This document shows positions 1-8,023 of a stretch of DNA of 64,000 nt, one piece after another. Source of the stretch: Novosphingobium sp. ST904 (lineage in GTDB: Bacteria > Pseudomonadota > Alphaproteobacteria > Sphingomonadales > Sphingomonadaceae); assembly GCF_001298105.1 (NCBI RefSeq), contig NZ_LGJH01000164.1, forward strand, positions 160,723-224,722. The letters run 5' to 3'. The translations under genes and the position numbers were made by a program. Position 1 is the stretch's first letter. Every line of letters starts with the position of its first letter. The notes under the pieces were generated by a model. The model searched no databases and was not told where the DNA came from. It was given only the letters and a program-made list of their open reading frames with translations.

Positions 1-1
1 C

Positions 2-1222
2 GCCGACGCGGGCGAGGACAAGATGGAGAAGATGGCGCGGACCCAGGCCCAGTCCATCTGGGATATCGCCGCGCATTATACGCAGGCCTACTGGGCCGAC
101 ATCGAGGCGCTGAACATCCGTCAGCCCGCCAAGTGGTCCATCGCGACAGATTACGTTCCGCAGATGATCGAATTTGCCGAAAAGATCGCGCCAAGGCACT
201 GCTACGAACTGGAGAGCGGCCTCTATTTCGACGTTTCCACGGTCTCGGATTACGGCCGCCTCGCGCGTGCCGTGACCGACGAGGGGGAGGGCCGTATCGA
301 GGCCGTCGAGGGCAAGCGAAACGCCGCCGACTTCGCGATCTGGCGCAAGACGCCCGAGGGCGAGAAGCGGCAGATGGAATGGGATTCGCCGTGGGGCAAG
401 GGCGCGCCGGGCTGGCACCTCGAATGCTCGGTGATGTCCGGCGACTTGCTGGGATTCCCGTTCGATATCCATACCGGCGGGATCGACCACCGCGAAATCC
501 ATCACCCCAACGAGATCGCGCAGAACCAGGCGTTCTGCTGCAAGCCCGATGATACTTGCGGCCTCGACGTTCCCGCAAATTCGGGCGCCAGGGTGTGGAT
601 GCACAACAATTTCCTCGTTGAGCGTTCAGGCAAGATGAGCAAGTCTTCGGGCGAGTTCCTGCGGCTGCAATTGCTGATCGACAAGGGCTACCACCCGCTG
701 GGCTACCGCATGATGTGCCTTCAGGCGCATTACCGGTCGGAGCTCGAATTCTCGTGGGAAGGCCTTGCCGCCGCGTTGGTGCGCCTCAAGCGCATGATCA
801 TCGTGGCCGAACGCCTCGGTGAGGTGGAGGCAGGGGACGCCAATCACCCGAAGCTCGCGCCCATGCTCGAAACGTTCGAAAAGGCGATCGGCGAGGATCT
901 CAACACCGCCGTCGCGTTGACGGCGCTGGAAGATGTGCTCGCCGCCAAGAAGGTGGACCCCTCAGCCAAGCGGGCAGCGATAGAGGCGATGGATTCGGTG
1001 CTGGGGCTCGATCTGTTCGGGACGGGCCGTGCCGACTTGCGTATTCGTCCCAAGGCTGCCGAAATCACCGAGGCCGAAATCGAGGATGTGCTCGCTCGCC
1101 GTAATCAGGCGCGCGCGGAGAAGGACTTTGCGAGTTCCGATGCCCTTCGCGACGAACTGTCGGCGAAGGGTGTTGAGGTGATGGACGGCGATCCGCTCGG
1201 CTGGGAATGGAAGCTCGGCTGA
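2..1222 (+). CDS. cysS: Cysteinyl-tRNA synthetase, 5' end outside window
   Basis: Class I synthetase that charges tRNA-Cys in the cytoplasm. The reading frame is open back to the window edge, so the N-terminal Rossmann part with the HIGH motif is missing. Visible are the zinc-site region (GWHLECSVM, then GGIDHREIHHPNE) and the KMSKS loop (GKMSKSSGEF, about nt 629-658), followed by the helical anticodon-binding region that ends in the usual DxxGxxWK-like tail (DPLGWEWKLG). The first internal ATG at nt 23 lies well inside the conserved core, so it is not the start. The next gene follows after 120 bp on the same strand. Confidence 0.95.
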   Translation, partial: ADAGEDKMEKMARTQAQSIWDIAAHYTQAYWADIEALNIRQPAKWSIATDYVPQMIEFAEKIAPRHCYELESGLYFDVSTVSDYGRLARAVTDEGEGRIEAVEGKRNAADFAIWRKTPEGEKRQMEWDSPWGKGAPGWHLECSVMSGDLLGFPFDIHTGGIDHREIHHPNEIAQNQAFCCKPDDTCGLDVPANSGARVWMHNNFLVERSGKMSKSSGEFLRLQLLIDKGYHPLGYRMMCLQAHYRSELEFSWEGLAAALVRLKRMIIVAERLGEVEAGDANHPKLAPMLETFEKAIGEDLNTAVALTALEDVLAAKKVDPSAKRAAIEAMDSVLGLDLFGTGRADLRIRPKAAEITEAEIEDVLARRNQARAEKDFASSDALRDELSAKGVEVMDGDPLGWEWKLG

Positions 1223-1342
1223 GCGCGTGAGCAGGGCGGGACTGCACTTGCGTTAACCGGCGCATTGGGGGGCTTGCCATTCCATCCGGCTGTCCCGATC
1301 AAACGATAAGGGCCTCTAATCGGCCATTTATCGGAGTTCGCC

Positions 1343-2280
1343 ATGACCGTCGCCGTGATCAACGCCCAGTCGCGCCCGCTTCTGGAGGGCCGCCTGCCTG
1401 ATGGCGTGCAGCCGCTCTGGTTCGAAAGCGACAGTCAGCTTCTGGAGCTTGCGCCGCAGGCGCAAGTGGCGTGGCTCGATCCGGTCGCGCCTGCTGTCGC
1501 GGCGGAATTCATCGAGGCTGCCGAAAGGTTGGCCTGGTACACGGCTCTTTCTTCGGGCGTGGACTGGCTCCCGCTCCGGGTTCTGAGCGAGCGCGGAATC
1601 CGGCTTACCAATGGTTCGGGAATTCATGCCCAGTCCGTCGCCGAATATGCCCTTATGGGCATGCTCACGGTGGCGAAGGGCTGGCGCGAAGTGGTGAGGG
1701 CGCAGGACCGGCATGAATGGCTGATGGAACCGCCCGGCAAGCGCGAACTGCTTGGCTCGAAGGTGCTGGTGGTCGGATCGGGAGAGATCGGCGGCCGTAT
1801 CGGCGAGATGCTGCGTGTATTCGGGGCGGAAGTCACCGGGGTCCGGCGCGGCCGGGGGCGGGCGAGCTGGGCTCCGACGCGTGGCGGGCCGAGCTTGGCC
1901 GGTTCGACTGGGTGATTGCCGTGGTCCCTTCCACACCGGAAACCTTGCGCATGTTCGGCGAGGCCGAGTTCGCGGCGATGAAGCCGGGGGCCGTCTTCCT
2001 CAATTTCGCACGCGGAACGGTGATCGAGCAGGATGCCTTGCTTGCTTCCATCGACTCGGGCCATCTGGGCGGAGCGTTCCTCGACGTTACCGAGCCTGAA
2101 CCGCTTCCCGCAGACCATGCGCTGTGGTCGCGTGCAAATATCCATATATCGATGCATCTCTCCGGCCGCGCGCAGGATGCATTGTTCGAGCGCGGATCGG
2201 CGCGTTTTCTCGGCAATCTTCAACACTTCGTTCGCGGTGAGCCGCTCGAACACCTGGTCGATCTGTCGAATGGCTATTGA
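1343..2280 (+). CDS. D-2-hydroxyacid dehydrogenase family protein, frameshifted in this sequence
   Basis: NAD(P)-dependent oxidoreductase of the D-isomer 2-hydroxyacid dehydrogenase family; the substrate cannot be read from sequence. The first frame (from ATG 1343) gives the N-terminal substrate domain and the dinucleotide motif VVGSGEIGGRIG. The second frame, one base back, gives VPSTPET, the FARGTVIE segment with the catalytic Arg, FLDVTEPEPLP with the catalytic Glu, and HISMHLSG with the His. The frames join between about 1843 and 1863 in a G-rich run (GGGGG at 1854-1858). One missing base restores about 312 aa, a normal family length. I take this as a probable sequence error; a true pseudogene remains possible. 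Confidence 0.8.
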
Positions 2281-2356
2281 AGCGCCGGCATGAGCGCCAT
2301 TGAATTGTGCGCCACATTTCCCGAGACATGTGCAAACGGTTTGAGGGAAGGTGCAC

Positions 2357-4030
2357 ATGGCAGAGAGCGACAAGCGCAAGGCGTCCGATCTATTCATCGA
2401 ATGTCTTGAGGCGGAAGGCGTCGAATATATCTTCGGCGTTCCGGGCGAGGAGAACCTCGATTTCCTCGATTCGCTCTCACGGTCGCGGAAGATCAAACTG
2501 ATCCTCACGCGTCACGAGCAGGGCGCGGGCTTCATGGCGGCGACGTACGGCCGCCATACCGGCAAGGCGGGGGTATGCCTTTCGACCCTCGGCCCGGGGG
2601 CAACGAATTTCGTCACCGCTGCCGCCTATGCGACGCTGGGCGGGATGCCGATGCTGATGATTACGGGCCAGAAGCCGATCAAGAAGTCCAAGCAGGGTCG
2701 GTTCCAGATCCTCGATGTCGTCTCGATGATGCAGCCGATCACCAAGTATGCGCACCAGATGGCAAGTTCGGACAATATCCCGAGCCGCGTGCGTGAGGCA
2801 TTCCGCATCGCCGAGGAGGAAAAGCCCGGCGCGACCCATGTCGAACTGCCGGAAGACATTGCCGACGAGTACACCGATTCGCGCCCCATCCTGCGCTCGA
2901 CGGTGCGCCGGCCAACCGCCGATGTGAAATCGATCGCACAGGCGGTGGCAGCGCTGGAGAAGGCCAAGCGGCCGGTGCTGGTGATCGGAGCGGGTGCCAA
3001 CCGCAAGATGACCAGCAAGATGCTGGGTGAGTTCGTCGAGAAGACCGGCATTCCCTTCCTGACCACCCAACTCGGCAAGGGCGTGATCGACGAGCGCCAT
3101 CCCCGTTTCCTCGGTTGCGCGGCTCTGTCGTCGGGGGACTTCGTTCACCGTGCGATCGAGGATGCCGACTGCATCGTCAACATCGGCCATGACGTGATCG
3201 AGAAGCCGCCGTTCTTCATGCATAACGACGGTACGCGGGATGATCGCGTGGTCATTCACATCTCGACCAAGACCGCCGAGGTTGACCCCGTCTACTTCCC
3301 GCATGTCGAGGTGATCGGCGATATTGCCAACGCCATGTGGCAGATCAAGGAAGCGATCACGCCCTCTGCCAGATGGAATTTCGAAGCCATGCTCGGCTAT
3401 CGCAAGGCCGAGGTCGAGCATACCGACCGACTGGCGGCTGACGAACGCTTTCCGATCTTCCCGCCCCATCTCGTTCAGCAGGTGCGTGAAGCGCTGCCTG
3501 ATGATGCGATCGTCTGTCTCGACAACGGGGTCTACAAGCTCTGGTTCGCTCGTGGTTATTGCGCCTGCAAGCCGAACACCGTGTTGCTGGACAACGCGCT
3601 TGCATCGATGGGGGCAGGGCTACCTTCGGCCATGGCAAGCGCGATGGTCTATCCGAATCGGAAGATTTTCGCCGTCTGCGGCGATGGCGGCTTCATGATG
3701 AATAGCCAGGAGATGGAGACGGCGGTGCGGCTTGGTCTCAATCTCACCGTTCTGATCCTGAACGACAACGCTTTCGGAATGATCCGCTGGAAGCAGGCCA
3801 ACATGGGCTTTGCCGACTTTGGTCTGACCTATGGCAACCCGGACTTCGTGAAGTATGCCGAAAGCTATGGCGCGAACGGCTACCGAGTTGAAAGCGCCGC
3901 GCATCTCAAGGAATTGCTGGCTCATTGCCGGGATACGCCCGGTGTCCACCTGATAGATTGCCCGGTCGATTATTCGGAAAACGACCGGATCCTCAATATC
4001 GAGATCAAGGAGCTTTCGGCAGCGCTTTGA
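2357..4030 (+). CDS. ThDP-dependent enzyme, acetolactate synthase large subunit-like
   Basis: Thiamine-diphosphate enzyme of the acetolactate synthase/pyruvate oxidase superfamily, likely decarboxylating a 2-oxoacid and transferring the aldehyde unit. The three domains are present: the N-terminal pyrimidine-binding domain with catalytic Glu in RHEQGAGFMA (about residue 54), a central domain, and a C-terminal PP domain with the CGDGGFMMNSQE...LNDN motif (about residues 440-470). The ATG at 2357 has AGGGAAGG upstream; the in-frame GTG at 2351 is less likely. GVPGEEN replaces the GYPGGA of biosynthetic IlvB. The true ilvB with its regulatory subunit lies at 39-42 kb, so this solo gene is probably a catabolic or specialised paralogue. 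It ends at a strong terminator. Confidence 0.82.
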   Translation: MAESDKRKASDLFIECLEAEGVEYIFGVPGEENLDFLDSLSRSRKIKLILTRHEQGAGFMAATYGRHTGKAGVCLSTLGPGATNFVTAAAYATLGGMPMLMITGQKPIKKSKQGRFQILDVVSMMQPITKYAHQMASSDNIPSRVREAFRIAEEEKPGATHVELPEDIADEYTDSRPILRSTVRRPTADVKSIAQAVAALEKAKRPVLVIGAGANRKMTSKMLGEFVEKTGIPFLTTQLGKGVIDERHPRFLGCAALSSGDFVHRAIEDADCIVNIGHDVIEKPPFFMHNDGTRDDRVVIHISTKTAEVDPVYFPHVEVIGDIANAMWQIKEAITPSARWNFEAMLGYRKAEVEHTDRLAADERFPIFPPHLVQQVREALPDDAIVCLDNGVYKLWFARGYCACKPNTVLLDNALASMGAGLPSAMASAMVYPNRKIFAVCGDGGFMMNSQEMETAVRLGLNLTVLILNDNAFGMIRWKQANMGFADFGLTYGNPDFVKYAESYGANGYRVESAAHLKELLAHCRDTPGVHLIDCPVDYSENDRILNIEIKELSAAL

Positions 4031-4037
4031 TAATATG

Positions 4038-4067
4038 AAAAAGGCAGGGTTTCATCCCTGCCTTTTT
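4038..4067 (+). terminator. Intrinsic terminator after the ThDP enzyme gene
   Basis: A near-perfect hairpin, AAAGGCAGGG with a TTTCAT-type loop and CCCTGCCTTTTT, lies about 10 bp after the stop codon at 4030 and ends in a T-run. This is a textbook Rho-independent terminator on the + strand. Confidence 0.88.
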
Positions 4068-4088
4068 CATTTCAGCCTTTCGGCGATC

Positions 4089-4481
4089 TCAGAAGTCCTC
4101 AAGCAGCAGCAGTTCCAGTTCCACCGTCATGCGTGCAGGCGGCCCGGCTTCGTGCGCGACTTCACCGAGCGCCGCATCGGCGACGAGCTGTCGGGGAATG
4201 GTGAATTCGTGTTCGGGCAGGGCTTCGATAAGGTTCTCGCCAGCGGTGATGGCGGCCTCGCCGGTAAAGGCCAGAGCGATGGTGTGGCGCGAGCCTGAGA
4301 ATGTGGCACTGCTCCAGGGGCGCTCGGCATGGCGCAGGAATTCCACTTCCGGCCCTGCCAGCTTCAGCACTGCCGATAGCAGCGGAACCCAGGGACCGCG
4401 TGCGGCGCCGCCCATGGCTTCCCGAGCGGATGCGTGCGCCGAGGCCAGCATCGAGCGGTCATGGGCGAGATTAACGTGCAT
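4089..4481 (-). CDS. Hypothetical protein, 130 aa
   Basis: I do not recognise a family. The protein has no signal peptide or membrane segment, has a moderately hydrophobic centre, and ends in a Glu/Leu-rich tail (VELELLLLEDF). It starts at ATG 4481 inside the last codons of the small gene at 4471-4659, so the two overlap by 11 bp and are probably co-translated. Both diverge from the S24 regulator gene and could share its control region. The third-position GC bias supports real coding. Confidence 0.6.
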   Translation of the reverse strand: MHVNLAHDRSMLASAHASAREAMGGAARGPWVPLLSAVLKLAGPEVEFLRHAERPWSSATFSGSRHTIALAFTGEAAITAGENLIEALPEHEFTIPRQLVADAALGEVAHEAGPPARMTVELELLLLEDF

Positions 4482-4659
4482 GGGTGCTCTCCAGGTAGTT
4501 CGTCATGAATAGTTCGATCCGCGCCGCCGTTCCGGCGCGGGGCGTACGGCCATTGCGGAGATCGCCGACAAATCGCGGATCATGGGCGGCGAGCCGTCCG
4601 AATCTGGTCCAGGCCATGTCTGTCAGGCGCAGGAAGCGTTCGATCTGGCGAATAAGCAT
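4471..4659 (-). CDS. Small hypothetical protein, 62 aa
   Basis: A short basic protein (MLIRQIERFLRLTDMAWTRF...) with a helical N-terminus and a phrase DPRFVGDLRNGRTPR that resembles small helix-turn-helix-adjacent proteins, but no family is assignable. It is the first gene of a two-gene unit with the 130-aa protein, overlapping it by 11 bp. The start lies 84 bp from the ATG of the divergent S24 regulator, so the palindrome at 4711-4732 could control both directions. Confidence 0.55.
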   Translation of the reverse strand: MLIRQIERFLRLTDMAWTRFGRLAAHDPRFVGDLRNGRTPRAGTAARIELFMTNYLESTHAR

Positions 4660-4686
4660 CGGGATGAGAGGCTCCGTTCGATGGGC

Positions 4687-4715
4687 TTGCGTTCTTTTTA
4701 TGTTCCATCTATTTC
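4687..4715 (+). promoter_or_regulatory. Probable promoter of the S24-family regulator
   Basis: A -35-like TTGCGT (4687-4692) and a -10-like TATTTC (4710-4715) are separated by 17 bp, upstream of the ATG at 4744. The -10 overlaps the palindrome at 4711-4732, as expected for an autorepressed gene. Assigned by consensus matching only. Confidence 0.5.
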
Positions 4716-4737
4716 CTACTTGTCTAGGAAATTTCCT
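4711..4737. promoter_or_regulatory. Palindromic operator candidate for the S24 regulator
   Basis: ATTTCCTA (4711-4718), six bases, then TAGGAAAT (4725-4732) form a perfect 8-bp inverted repeat. It overlaps a second perfect palindrome, AGGAAATTTCCT (4726-4737). The half-site TTTCCT/AGGAAA therefore occurs three times between the -10 and the start codon. Position and symmetry fit a dimeric LexA/CI-type repressor site. That the neighbouring regulator binds it is inference. Confidence 0.6.
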
Positions 4738-4743
4738 CTTGTT

Positions 4744-5406
4744 ATGGATTACATTATGGAAAGCCCTGAAGTCCGCTCCCGACTGCTTGAATTGGCCGAG
4801 GCTCGCGGTGCTAGCTTGTCCAGTCTTTCACGCATGATCGGCAAAAATCAGAGCTATCTTCAGCAATTTATCAAGAAGGGCAGCCCTCGCAAACTGGAGG
4901 AGGAGGACCGTGGCCTGCTGGCGCGGTACTTCGGGGTGGACGAGGCTGAGCTGGGCAAGGCGAAAGAAAAATACGCCGAAGTCGCGGGAAATGTCTCCAG
5001 TGGGGATTGGGTGGAAGTTCCGCGCCTTTCAGTGGGCGCCTCCGCTGGTCCCGGCGCTTTGCCGGATGGCGAGGATGTATTCGGGGCGATTCGGTTTTCG
5101 TCCCGATGGTTGCGATCGATGGGGCTGCGCCCGGACATGCTTTCCGCAATCGCGGTCAGCGGCGATTCGATGGAGCCGACCTTGCGTGACGGAGACGAGA
5201 TTCTCGTGGACCGTGACTGGCGGCCGTTGCGTGACGGTATTCACGTCGTTCGTCTGGATGATTCCGTATTGGTGAAGCGCCTGGCTGCGGGGCGAGGCGG
5301 ACGTATCACCTTGTTGAGCGACAATTCCGCCTATCGCCCGCTCGAATGTGGGCTTGAGGATATCCAGGTGATCGGCCGCGTCGTGTGGAAGGGCGGGCGC
5401 ATCTAG
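4744..5406 (+). CDS. LexA/CI-like transcriptional regulator, S24 peptidase family
   Basis: A DNA-binding regulator with an N-terminal helix-turn-helix (LSSLSRMIGKNQSYLQQF, about residues 20-40) and a C-terminal S24 self-cleavage domain. The catalytic Ser lies in SGDSMEPT (residue 142) and the Lys in LVKRL (residue 178). The linker holds VGASAGPG, a possible Ala-Gly cleavage region. At about 220 aa it fits phage-repressor-type S24 regulators better than classical LexA. I chose ATG 4744; 4756 is an alternative. Earlier starts would place the promoter and operator inside the gene. The ligand or damage signal is unknown. Confidence 0.82.
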   Translation: MDYIMESPEVRSRLLELAEARGASLSSLSRMIGKNQSYLQQFIKKGSPRKLEEEDRGLLARYFGVDEAELGKAKEKYAEVAGNVSSGDWVEVPRLSVGASAGPGALPDGEDVFGAIRFSSRWLRSMGLRPDMLSAIAVSGDSMEPTLRDGDEILVDRDWRPLRDGIHVVRLDDSVLVKRLAAGRGGRITLLSDNSAYRPLECGLEDIQVIGRVVWKGGRI

Positions 5407-5458
5407 CGGCTGTCGGTGACGGTTGCATTGGCCGGGGCTTGCGGCCATTTCCGCAGGC

Positions 5459-6139
5459 ATGACCGATATTCAGGAGCAGCCGATGCGCGTCGGCATCATT
5501 CCCGTTACCCCGCTTCAGCAGAATTGTTCGCTGATCTGGTGCACGAAGACCATGCGCGGCGCGTTCGTGGATCCCGGCGGTGACCTGCCCAAGCTGCGTC
5601 AGGCCTTGGAGAAAACGGGCGTTACTCTGGAAAAGATCCTCGTGACTCATGGTCATCTGGACCATTGCGGCATGGCCGGCATCTTCGCCAGGGAGATGGG
5701 CGTGCCGATCGAGGGGCCGCACGAAGAAGACCGATTCTGGATCGCCCAGCTCAATGACGATGGCCCTCGCTGGAACATGGAGGCGCAGACTTTCGAGCCG
5801 AATCGATGGCTCGACGATGGCGATAAGGTAACGGTGGGAGACCTTGAGCTCGATGTCGTCCATTGCCCGGGGCATACGCCGGGCCATGTCGTCTTCCATC
5901 ATGAGCCGAGTAAGTTCGCCATGGTGGGGGACGTGCTGTTCCAGGGCGGAATTGGCCGCTGGGACTTCCCGCGGGGCAATCTGGCGGATCTCGTCGATTC
6001 GATAACCCGGAAGCTCTGGCCGCTGGGTGACGATGTCACGTTCGTTCCCGGTCACGGCCCGATCAGCACGTTCGGGGATGAGCGGCGGACGAATCCCTAT
6101 GTCGGGGATGTTGCGCTGGAGCGGGGGCTTCCGGGCTGA
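5459..6139 (+). CDS. MBL-fold metallo-hydrolase (glyoxalase II-like)
   Basis: A metallo-beta-lactamase-fold hydrolase, probably cytoplasmic. It carries the metal-binding motif THGHLDHCG, the second-shell His of CPGHTPGHVVFHH, the bridging Asp of MVGDVLFQGGIGR and a final His in FVPGHGP. The set and length match small YcbL-like enzymes that hydrolyse thioesters such as S-lactoylglutathione; the substrate is not proven. Two starts are possible: ATG 5459, or ATG 5483 with CAGGAG spaced 6 bp upstream, which gives MRVGIIPVTPLQQNC. The gene ends before a bidirectional terminator shared with the MAPEG gene. Confidence 0.85.
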   Translation: MTDIQEQPMRVGIIPVTPLQQNCSLIWCTKTMRGAFVDPGGDLPKLRQALEKTGVTLEKILVTHGHLDHCGMAGIFAREMGVPIEGPHEEDRFWIAQLNDDGPRWNMEAQTFEPNRWLDDGDKVTVGDLELDVVHCPGHTPGHVVFHHEPSKFAMVGDVLFQGGIGRWDFPRGNLADLVDSITRKLWPLGDDVTFVPGHGPISTFGDERRTNPYVGDVALERGLPG

Positions 6140-6165
6140 AGCGGCCGGGCTTTGGTACTCTTGAG

Positions 6166-6195
6166 AGGGGCGGCGTCGATGCGCCGCCCCTTTTT
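6166..6195. terminator. Intrinsic terminator between MBL and MAPEG genes
   Basis: A perfect 10-bp stem, AGGGGCGGCG / CGCCGCCCCT, with loop TCGATG and a T-run (6191-6195) on the + strand. It lies between convergent genes and terminates the MBL hydrolase transcript. The minus strand lacks a strong T-run. Confidence 0.85.
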
Positions 6196-6200
6196 GATTC

Positions 6201-6593
6201 TCAGAACCGTCCCAGCGCGATCAGCAGCGCCATGACCGACAGCCCGAGCAGCGTCAGCACTGTAATGATAACGCCGCCTACCCGCAGCAGGTTGGGCTTG
6301 CCGATGTCCATTCCAAGAGCGTGTGCCACACGGCCCAGCATGAAGATCGAGCCGGCGATCGCCAGCCAGGGGCCGGCCTTGCCCGTCATCTCGATCGCGG
6401 CGACGAGGATCAGCAGGAAGGGAGTGCTTTCCACGAAATTCGGCTGCGCGCGCATGCGGCGGCCCAGGCGTTCGTGACCGCCGTCGCCGAAGAGCACCTT
6501 TTCGCGCATGCGCAATTGTCCGATCCGCACTATATGCCAGAAGGTGATGACACCGGCGGCGGCCGCAAGGCACAGTGTGGTCTGCAGAATCAT
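6201..6593 (-). CDS. MAPEG family membrane protein
   Basis: A four-helix inner-membrane protein of the MAPEG family (glutathione-linked membrane enzymes in eukaryotes; bacterial roles mostly unknown). The family signature is clear: an N-terminal transmembrane helix, then the charged loop RMREKVLFGDGGHERLGRRM, the RAQPNFVESTPFLLIL segment with the conserved Asn/Glu, and further hydrophobic helices. Its length of about 130 aa is normal. I chose ATG 6593; longer frames reach into the promoter region of rpmF. It is convergent with the MBL hydrolase and divergent from rpmF. Confidence 0.85.
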   Translation of the reverse strand: MILQTTLCLAAAAGVITFWHIVRIGQLRMREKVLFGDGGHERLGRRMRAQPNFVESTPFLLILVAAIEMTGKAGPWLAIAGSIFMLGRVAHALGMDIGKPNLLRVGGVIITVLTLLGLSVMALLIALGRF

Positions 6594-6646
6594 TGGTGCA
6601 ATTTCCTCTTTGTCGATTTCGCGTTCATGCGGCGGGGCGGAACGGG

Positions 6647-6674
6647 TTGCAACTCGTGTGAAATCGGTTATAGG
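6647..6674 (+). promoter_or_regulatory. Probable promoter of the rpmF-plsX-fabH operon
   Basis: TTGCAA (6647-6652) and TATAGG (6669-6674) are spaced 16 bp, about 80 bp upstream of the rpmF start. This is the only convincing sigma-70-like pair in the gap between the divergent MAPEG and rpmF genes. Confidence 0.5.
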
Positions 6675-6754
6675 CGCGCCTTCGCAAGCCGCCGGTCCGC
6701 GAACACGGTTTCCGGCGGCCTTTTTGACATTCAATTCCAGGAACAGGTGCCGAA

Positions 6755-6934
6755 ATGGCTGTCCCTAAAAGAAAAACGTCCCCGTCTCGCCGGGGCATGC
6801 GCCGCAGCCACGATGCTCTGCAGGTTGAAGCGTTCCACGAATGCCCCAACTGCGGTGAGCTGAAGCGCCCGCACAACCTCTGCAACGCTTGCGGCCACTA
6901 CAATGGTCGTGAAATCGTCGCGGTTGAAGTCTAA
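6755..6934 (+). CDS. rpmF: 50S ribosomal protein L32
   Basis: A 59-residue ribosomal protein starting MAVPKRKTSPSRRGMRRSHD, the hallmark N-terminus of L32. The two pairs of cysteines (CPNCGELK and CNACG) form the zinc-ribbon of the C+ paralogue type. ATG 6755 is preceded by a purine-rich stretch (GGAACAGG). It is the first gene of rpmF-plsX-fabH, a very common bacterial arrangement that links ribosome and membrane lipid synthesis; plsX begins 27 bp after the stop. Confidence 0.97.
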   Translation: MAVPKRKTSPSRRGMRRSHDALQVEAFHECPNCGELKRPHNLCNACGHYNGREIVAVEV

Positions 6935-6961
6935 GATTACGACGATTCCCGGAGAGTGCCC

Positions 6962-8023
6962 ATGAGTCTGCCGCGTATCGCGATCGATGCGATGGGCGGC
7001 GACGAGGGCGTGCGCGTCATGATTGAGGGCGCTGCGCTCGCGCGCCGTCGTCATGATCGTTTCAAGTTCCTGCTGGTCGGTGATGAGCCGCGGATCAAGG
7101 CCGCGCTCGAAAATCATCCGAATCTCAGGGCTTCTTCCGAGATTCTGCATACCGAAGGCGTTATCAGCGGTGAGGATAAGCCCAGTCAGGCCTTGCGCCG
7201 GGCCAAGGGCACCTCGATGGGACGCGCGATCGAGGCGGTGAAGGCGGGTGACGCCGGAGCCGCCGTCAGCGCCGGCAACACCGGCGCGCTGATGGCGATT
7301 TCCAAGCTGACCTTGCGGACCATGCCCGGAATCGATCGCCCGGCGCTTGCAGCCCTGCTGCCGACGCTTGGGGACAACGATCTTGTCATGCTCGATCTCG
7401 GCGCCAATGCCGAGTGCGATGCCCGCAACCTCGTGCAGTTCGCGATCATGGGTGCTGCCTATGCCCGCGTCGCCACGGGGCGTGAGCAGCCGCGCGTGCG
7501 TCTTCTGAACATCGGTTCGGAAGAAACCAAGGGCACTGATATGCTGCGCGAAGCGGCGGCGACCCTCAAGAAAGCGGCTGGCGACCTGTCGATGTCTTTC
7601 GACGGGTTCACCGAAGCGGACAAGCTCGGCAGCGGTTCGATGGATGTCGTCGTAACCGACGGATTCTCGGGCAACATCGCTCTGAAGGCGGTCGAGGGTA
7701 CGGCGCGATTCGTGGCGGACCTGCTGCGGCGCGGATTTACCAGTTCGCTCCGCTCCAAGATCGGTTTCCTGATCTCGAAGCCTGCTACCGAGCTGCTCAA
7801 GCACCACCTCGATCCCAATAACCATAATGGCGCGGTCTTCCTGGGCCTCAACGGTATTGTCGTGAAGAGCCATGGCGGCGCGAATGCCGCAGGCGTCGCA
7901 AATGCCGTGGCGGTGACCGCGCGGCTCCTGGAGGAAAACGTGACCGAGCGGATATCCGCCGACCTTGCCCGCGTGGGCGGGGCGTCCCTGCGCAAGTCGC
8001 GTGTCCAGGAAGAGAGTGCCTGA
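6962..8023 (+). CDS. plsX: Phosphate acyltransferase PlsX
   Basis: Converts acyl-ACP plus phosphate to acyl-phosphate, the acyl donor for PlsY in phospholipid synthesis; peripheral at the cytoplasmic membrane. The protein opens with IAIDAMGGDEG, the PlsX signature, and has the SAGNTGALMA and GFSGNIALK motifs. The length (353 aa) is normal. ATG 6962 is preferred over the in-frame GTG at 6956. Its stop overlaps the fabH start by one base (TGATG), showing translational coupling. Confidence 0.97.
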   Translation: MSLPRIAIDAMGGDEGVRVMIEGAALARRRHDRFKFLLVGDEPRIKAALENHPNLRASSEILHTEGVISGEDKPSQALRRAKGTSMGRAIEAVKAGDAGAAVSAGNTGALMAISKLTLRTMPGIDRPALAALLPTLGDNDLVMLDLGANAECDARNLVQFAIMGAAYARVATGREQPRVRLLNIGSEETKGTDMLREAAATLKKAAGDLSMSFDGFTEADKLGSGSMDVVVTDGFSGNIALKAVEGTARFVADLLRRGFTSSLRSKIGFLISKPATELLKHHLDPNNHNGAVFLGLNGIVVKSHGGANAAGVANAVAVTARLLEENVTERISADLARVGGASLRKSRVQEESA

